Below are positions 59,827 through 64,000 of a DNA stretch of 64,000 nt, one piece after another (the first letter of the stretch is position 1; each line of letters opens with the position of its first letter). Source of the DNA: Pseudonocardia sp. C8 (lineage in GTDB: Bacteria > Actinomycetota > Actinomycetes > Mycobacteriales > Pseudonocardiaceae); the NCBI RefSeq assembly GCF_014267175.1, contig NZ_JACMTR010000002.1, positions 1,624,001 through 1,688,000 of the forward strand. The letters run 5' to 3'. A program made the position numbers and the translations under genes. The notes beneath the pieces are model-generated. The model was not told the origin of the DNA. It saw only the letters and a program-made list of their open reading frames with translations, and made no database searches.

Positions 59827-60797
59827 GAGGGCCGCCCGGCGAGGATGCGACGCGGGGTGTCCACGAGCATCGCGGTCAGCTGGGCGTCGGTCACCCCGCG
59901 CTCGCGCAGCGCCGGCAGCACGTCCTGCGGGATGTGCGTGTAGCGCCAGTCCGGGAGCCGGCGGGCCTTGAAGTCGGGGTCGAAGTTGTGGCTGAAGCAC
60001 GACGCGTCGTGCGAGAGCACCATGCGGTCGGCGTAGCCGAGCTCGCACATCCGGGCCACGGTCTCGACCCGGTCGGTGAAGCCACCGAGCGACTCCAGGC
60101 CGAACCGGTCCATGCCGAGCGTCGACCCCTGGTCGGCGAGCGCGCGCAGGTAGTCGAGGTCGGTGCTGTCACCGCTGTGCCCGATCACGACCCGGGAGAG
60201 GTCGACCCCCTCCTCGGCGAAGATCTTCTGCTGTTCCAGCCCGCGCCGGGTGGCGGCGTCGGCGTGGGTGGAGATCGGGACGCCCGTCCGCCGGTGCGCC
60301 GCGGCGACGGCGCGGAGCACCCGCTCGACCCCCGGGGTGACGCCGGGCTTGTCGGTGGCGCACTTCAGGACGCCGGCCCGGATGCCGGTCTCGCCGATGC
60401 CGTGCTCGATGTCGCGGACGAAGTGCGTCTCCAGCGGGTCGTCGCCGCCCTGCATGGTGCCGGGCCCGCGGAAGGCGACCCAGTTCGGCAGGTCGGTGAA
60501 CGTGTACCAGCCGGTGGCGGCGACGACGTTGATCCCGGCCCCCGCGGCGACCTCGGCGACCCGGGCGACATCGCGGCCGAGGCCGAACACGGTGAGGTCG
60601 ACGATCGTGGCGAACCCGGCCTCGCGGAGCTCGGTGAGCTTGGCGACGGCGTCCGGGATGCGGGCGGCGGCGTCGAACGACGACGGGTCGTTGCGTTCCA
60701 GCTCGGCGTTGAGCACGAACACGTGCTCGTGCATGAGCGTGCGGCCGAGCCGGTCGGGGGCGACCGGGCCGGTGACGGTGGGTACGGCGGTTTCCAT
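59823..60797 (-). CDS. Phosphotriesterase-like metal hydrolase (possible lactonase)
   Basis: 324 residues of the PTE family. Metal ligands are all visible: LMHEHVF (H23, H25), GVLKCAT (carboxylated lysine K145), ISTHAD (H178), IGHSGD (H207) and LSHDASC (D264). The set with LGMDRFG after beta-5 and the loop lengths resembles phosphotriesterase-like lactonases more than true organophosphate hydrolases. ATG 60797 begins METAVPTV. Located between the MBL-fold gene and the SnoaL gene in one operon; a lactone or ester intermediate is the likely substrate. Confidence 0.9.
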   Translation of the reverse strand: METAVPTVTGPVAPDRLGRTLMHEHVFVLNAELERNDPSSFDAAARIPDAVAKLTELREAGFATIVDLTVFGLGRDVARVAEVAAGAGINVVAATGWYTFTDLPNWVAFRGPGTMQGGDDPLETHFVRDIEHGIGETGIRAGVLKCATDKPGVTPGVERVLRAVAAAHRRTGVPISTHADAATRRGLEQQKIFAEEGVDLSRVVIGHSGDSTDLDYLRALADQGSTLGMDRFGLESLGGFTDRVETVARMCELGYADRMVLSHDASCFSHNFDPDFKARRLPDWRYTHIPQDVLPALRERGVTDAQLTAMLVDTPRRILAGRPS

Positions 60798-60830
60798 GTG
60801 CGCTCCAGGTGATCCGTGGTTCGGGGGGCG

Positions 60831-62177
60831 TCAGGAGGTCCTGCGGGCCTCCTCCCACGAGACCGGGACCTCGTCCGGCGAGCTCGCGAGGTCGCGCACA
60901 CCGCGGCTGCTCGACACCGCGGCGTGGTCGAGGATGTTGCGTGCCATCGACGACGTCTGCTCGGCCGCCCGCGCCGCGTAGACCTCGGCCCGCAGGCGGT
61001 GGGCCTCCGGGGCACCGCCGGACGCGACGACGGCGTGCTCGACGAGATGGCAGGCCAGCGCCAGCTCGCCGGCGTCGGCGAGGGCGCGCGCCCGCTCCAG
61101 GACGGCGGTGACCCCGCCGGCCAGGGCCACCCACTCCCGTGCCTGCTGTGCGCGCGGGGCGGGGAGCAGGTTGTCCGGCTCGCCGTCGTACCACCCGCCG
61201 AAGCGGCGCCATATGTTGCGGACGAGGAACTGCGGGTGGTCGTAGACGGGCCGGAGATAGGGGCGTTCGAGGAGGTGGGCGGGCGGGGTGACCTCGTGGA
61301 TCACCGTGTCGAGCGGCAGCCCCTGGTTCATCAGGTCGAGGGTCTGCTGCACGAGGCTGTCGAGGAGGTCGGCGGTGTCGGTGAGCGCCTGCCGGATCCG
61401 GTCCGCGCCGAAGATCGGCAGCCCGTGCCCGGCCAGGAGCAGCTCGGCGCCGAGTGCCGCCATCTCGCGCAGCGCCGCGGCCCACTCACCGGCGTAGCGC
61501 TGCACCTTCTGCGGGTTGCCGGCGTTCGGCACGCCCCAGATGAAGAGGTCGCCCGGGTGCAGGATGCGGCGCTCCGGGATCCAGGTCCAGGTGTGGTCCT
61601 CGGTCTCGCCCCGCGCGTGGTGCAGCTCGAAGGTGAGCTCACCGCGGCGGAACGTGAACCGGTCGGTGTAGGTGTGATCCGGGTAGCGGAAGCTCTGCGG
61701 CCACGTGAAGTTGCGGGCGAACCCGAACTGGCGCCGGTTGAGGCGGGCGTTGAGGTCCAGGGTCCGCAGGTAGCGGTCGAAGTGCTCGGCCATCACCGCG
61801 TGGCCGTAGACGACCGGGCCGGCGACGCCGCGTTCCTCGGCCTCGCGTTCGAACGGGCCGGTCCCGCCGACGTGGTCGATGTGGTGGTGGGAGAAGACGG
61901 CGGCGGCCAGCGGTGCCGAGCGCCAGCGTCGTACCTGGGCGAACAGGTCGTCGGCCTCCGGGGCGCCGCCGGTGTCGAGCAGGACGAGGCCGTCCCCGGT
62001 ATCCAGGGCGTTCGCGCTGGCCGTGCCGGTGAACAGCAGCAGTCCGTCGTCGATCTCCTCGGCGTCGGCGAACCGGGTGTGCACCGGGTGGAGGTCACGC
62101 TCGAGGTCGGCCGTTCCCTGCCAGCACTGCTCGGCGAGCTCCCGGACCGAGGTCTGCGAGGTCGGGGTGGTGGTCAT
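60831..62177 (-). CDS. Metallo-beta-lactamase-fold hydrolase, alkyl-sulfatase-like
   Basis: 448 residues. The metal motif is FSHHHIDHVGG (H97, H99, D101, H102); HARGETEDHTW and LLLAGHGLPI supply further ligands. The C-terminal region (ALADAGELALACHLVEHAVVASGGAPEAHRLRAEVYAARAAEQTS) is the alkyl-sulfatase dimerisation-type helical domain. Members hydrolyse alkyl sulfates, and some act on other esters. A sterol-carrier-like domain seen in SdsA1 is absent. ATG 62177 follows GGGAGG. It follows the MFS gene by 17 bp. Confidence 0.87.
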   Translation of the reverse strand: MTTTPTSQTSVRELAEQCWQGTADLERDLHPVHTRFADAEEIDDGLLLFTGTASANALDTGDGLVLLDTGGAPEADDLFAQVRRWRSAPLAAAVFSHHHIDHVGGTGPFEREAEERGVAGPVVYGHAVMAEHFDRYLRTLDLNARLNRRQFGFARNFTWPQSFRYPDHTYTDRFTFRRGELTFELHHARGETEDHTWTWIPERRILHPGDLFIWGVPNAGNPQKVQRYAGEWAAALREMAALGAELLLAGHGLPIFGADRIRQALTDTADLLDSLVQQTLDLMNQGLPLDTVIHEVTPPAHLLERPYLRPVYDHPQFLVRNIWRRFGGWYDGEPDNLLPAPRAQQAREWVALAGGVTAVLERARALADAGELALACHLVEHAVVASGGAPEAHRLRAEVYAARAAEQTSSMARNILDHAAVSSSRGVRDLASSPDEVPVSWEEARRTS

Positions 62178-62194
62178 CGGTGTCCTCCCGGTGG

Positions 62195-63484
62195 TCAGGT
62201 GGTGGCGGGTGCGAGGGACACCCGATCCCGGTTGCGACGCCCGATCCGGATCAGGCCGAGCACGCAGCCGAGGGTCAGCACCCCGGTGGCGACCATGTAG
62301 ACGCCGACGGCCGGCAGGCCGGCCGAGGCCTCGAGCGCGGCGGCGATCATCGGCGCGACCGCACTGCCGGCGATCATCCCGACGGTGTAGCCGATGGACA
62401 GCCCGGAGTACCGGACGGCGGCCGGGAACGTCTCGGCGAAGAACACCCCGGACACGCCCTGCCCCGCCGAGTGCGTGGCGGTGAGCAGGAGGTAGCCGAG
62501 GAGCATCCACCCCGGCTCGCCGGTCTGCAGGAACCACAGGAACGGCAGCGAGAGCGCGATCTTGCCGACGGATGCGATCACCATCATCACCGGCCGCCCG
62601 GTGCGGTCGGACAGGCTCCCGGTGATCACCACCAGCACGCAGCAGGCGATCATCGCGGTCATCACCACCACGAGCATGGTCGACCGCGGCAGCCCGAGCT
62701 GCGCGGTGCCGTAGGACAGCCCGAACACCGACATCATGTAGAACGCGACGCCGCCGCTGATCGTCGATCCGGCCACGAGCAGGGTCTCCACCGGATGCCG
62801 GCGCAGGATCGTCAGCGCGGGGGACCGGTCGGCGCGCCCGCGGACCTCCTGTTCGAAGGCCGGGCTCTCGTCCACCGAGCGGCGCAGCGCGTACCCGGTC
62901 ACGATCAGCACGACGGACACCAGGAACGGGATCCGCCAGCCCCACGCCAGGAACGCCTCCTCGGGCAGGGCCGCGACCGGCAGGAAGGCGGCGGTGGCGA
63001 GCACCAGACCGAGCGGGCCGCCGACCTGCACGAAGCTGCCGAAGAACCCGCGGCGCTGCTCGGGGGCGTGTTCCATCGTCATGAGCACCGCACCGCCCAG
63101 CTCGCCGCCCATGGCGAAGCCCTGGACGACGCGGAGCAGGATCAGCAGCACCGGCGCCGCCACCCCGATCGCGGTGTAGTCGGGCAGCAAACCGATGAGC
63201 AGCGTGGCGCCCCCCATCAGCACCAGGGTGAGGACCAGCACGGGTTTGCGGCCCATCCGGTCCCCGAGGTGTCCGAACACCACGCCGCCGAGCGGGCGGA
63301 CCACGAAGCCGACCGCGAAGGTCGACAGGGCGACGAGGGTCCCGGCGAGGCCGCCGAGCGCGGGGAAGAACACCTTCTTGAACACGATGGCGGCCGCCGT
63401 CGCGTAGATGAAGAAGTCGTAGTACTCGATCGTCGTTCCGATGACGCTCGCCGCAGCGGCGCGCCGGGGCTGGAGCCGGGCCAT
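62195..63484 (-). CDS. MHS-family MFS transporter, paralogue B
   Basis: 429 residues. LQPRRAAAASVIGTTIEYYD then FFIYATAAAIVF, RPLGGVVFGHLGDRMGRKPV, QGFAMGGELGGAVLMTMEHA and WGWRIPFLVSVVLIVTGYALRR repeat the pattern of the transporter at 57882-59228 almost position by position. It opens the operon and should import the compound processed by the MBL- and PTE-type enzymes. ATG 63484 follows GGAGGAGAC. Twelve hydrophobic helices are visible. Confidence 0.9.
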   Translation of the reverse strand: MARLQPRRAAAASVIGTTIEYYDFFIYATAAAIVFKKVFFPALGGLAGTLVALSTFAVGFVVRPLGGVVFGHLGDRMGRKPVLVLTLVLMGGATLLIGLLPDYTAIGVAAPVLLILLRVVQGFAMGGELGGAVLMTMEHAPEQRRGFFGSFVQVGGPLGLVLATAAFLPVAALPEEAFLAWGWRIPFLVSVVLIVTGYALRRSVDESPAFEQEVRGRADRSPALTILRRHPVETLLVAGSTISGGVAFYMMSVFGLSYGTAQLGLPRSTMLVVVMTAMIACCVLVVITGSLSDRTGRPVMMVIASVGKIALSLPFLWFLQTGEPGWMLLGYLLLTATHSAGQGVSGVFFAETFPAAVRYSGLSIGYTVGMIAGSAVAPMIAAALEASAGLPAVGVYMVATGVLTLGCVLGLIRIGRRNRDRVSLAPATT

Positions 63485-63582
63485 GGCGGGTCTCCTCCGT
63501 TGGAGCGGGTGCCAGGGGCAGGAATGCCGTGTCCGGGGCGCCGCGGAACCGCGGTGGCGCCCGTTGTGAACGGGAACACTGA

Positions 63583-63605
63583 CTTGACTTTGATATCAAG
63601 TCAAG
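63583..63605. promoter_or_regulatory. Candidate operator in divergent promoter region
   Basis: CTTGACTT (63583-63590), 7 nt with central GATATC, AAGTCAAG (63598-63605): perfect 8-bp arms between the transporter operon and the monooxygenase gene. TTGACT within it could also act as a -35 element. Confidence 0.7.
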
Positions 63606-63686
63606 GTTCTCTGTGTCCACAGCCGGCCGGGCGCATCGCCGCCGGCACCGTCACGTCCCCGTCACCGCCGACACCGGGAGCGAGCG

Positions 63687-64000
63687 ATGTCCGCACCACA
63701 CTTCGGAATCTTCCTGCTGACCAACGTGCCCGAGTGGAGCTCGGACACCGAGGCGATCCACAAGGGAATCGAGCAGATCCGGTACGCCGACGAGCTGGGC
63801 TTCGAGGAGGCCTGGGTCGCCGAGCACAACGGACGCAACTACGGGATCATCGCCTCTGCCCAGCTCATGCTCGCGGCGGCCGCCTCCACGACGTCGCGGA
63901 TCCGGCTGGGGTCCGGGGTGACCCGGCTGCCGATGCACCACCCGCTTCGGCTCGCCGAGGACTTCGCCTACCTCGACCAGCTCAGCCGGGGCCGGATCAA
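63687..64000 (+). CDS. Luciferase-like (F420/flavin) monooxygenase, 5' part
   Basis: The first 104 residues are present, open to the right edge. FGIFLLTNVPEWSSDTEAIHKGIEQIRYADELGFEEAWVAEHNG is the beta-1/alpha-1 start of bacterial-luciferase-like monooxygenases, followed by the TSRIRLGSGVTRLPMHHPLRLAEDFAYLDQLSRGRI core. These use FMNH2 or F420 to oxidise small substrates, including Baeyer-Villiger and desulfonation steps. ATG 63687 follows GGGAG. It is divergent from the MFS-MBL-PTE operon and shares the palindrome at 63583. Confidence 0.9.
   Translation, partial: MSAPHFGIFLLTNVPEWSSDTEAIHKGIEQIRYADELGFEEAWVAEHNGRNYGIIASAQLMLAAAASTTSRIRLGSGVTRLPMHHPLRLAEDFAYLDQLSRGRI

Noticed and set aside
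1..64000. tRNA, rRNA, transposase or integrase genes
   Set aside because: I looked for T-loop-like sequences and for transposase or recombinase motifs on both strands and saw none that hold up, so no insertion boundary is claimed for the island.

Overview
The window is very GC-rich, with codon third positions almost always G or C, frequent GTG starts and many ATGA/GTGA start-stop overlaps. The gene content (PxpABC, FCD-type GntR regulators, MHS-type transporters, a P450 with a 3Fe-4S ferredoxin, DUF2267, DUF6766 and hemerythrin stress genes) points to an actinobacterium, most likely Pseudonocardiaceae. The family assignment is inference; I saw no rRNA or tRNA gene.

Layout. 1-1482: 5' part of a PLD-domain helicase running off the left edge. 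1508-7816: a minus-strand operon encoding a ferric-iron ABC transporter (binding protein, permease, ATPase) whose last gene is an unusual adenylation / carrier / membrane-acyltransferase fusion. 7946-10551: SMP-30-like hydrolase, a HAAS-domain membrane protein and its PadR regulator. 11181-22731: a complete staphyloferrin-B-type siderophore cluster in the order sbnA-C-D-E-F-G-H, with sbnB convergent to it and a siderophore-binding lipoprotein divergent from sbnB. Five DtxR/IdeR-like iron boxes lie beside these iron genes. 22732-23652: a gene-free stretch holding a 62-bp-period array of hairpin units and an 8-bp microsatellite. 23653-29657: small stress and envelope genes (ferritin-like helical protein, DUF2267, hemerythrin, DUF6766, a 30-residue membrane peptide, lipoprotein, SDR, PEBP-like, lipase, DUF2071).

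29730-31929: a tightly coupled trio of a CDGSH iron-sulfur protein, a heme-oxygenase-like diiron enzyme and an EgtD-like methyltransferase. The methyltransferase has glycine at both positions that define histidine specificity, which makes it a strong candidate for an undescribed pathway. 32029-50228: a catabolic island, visibly less GC-biased than its flanks, with split pxpABC (5-oxoprolinase), a glutamate-racemase-like enzyme, RidA, amidohydrolase, nitrilase-family hydrolase, an M24-fold enzyme, a TPP enzyme, a Glu/Leu-type dehydrogenase, an aminotransferase, two MHS transporters and three regulators. Several clear palindromic operators lie in its intergenic regions.

50331-57835: FAD/Rieske oxidoreductase and TetR, then a divergent P450-ferredoxin-GMC oxidoreductase-ferredoxin reductase-TetR operon. 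57882-63484: a minus-strand operon in which two closely similar MHS transporters bracket a metallo-beta-lactamase-fold hydrolase, a phosphotriesterase-like lactonase/esterase and a SnoaL-like protein. A luciferase-like monooxygenase starts divergently at 63687 and leaves the window. Functions are read from motifs and order; no database search was possible.
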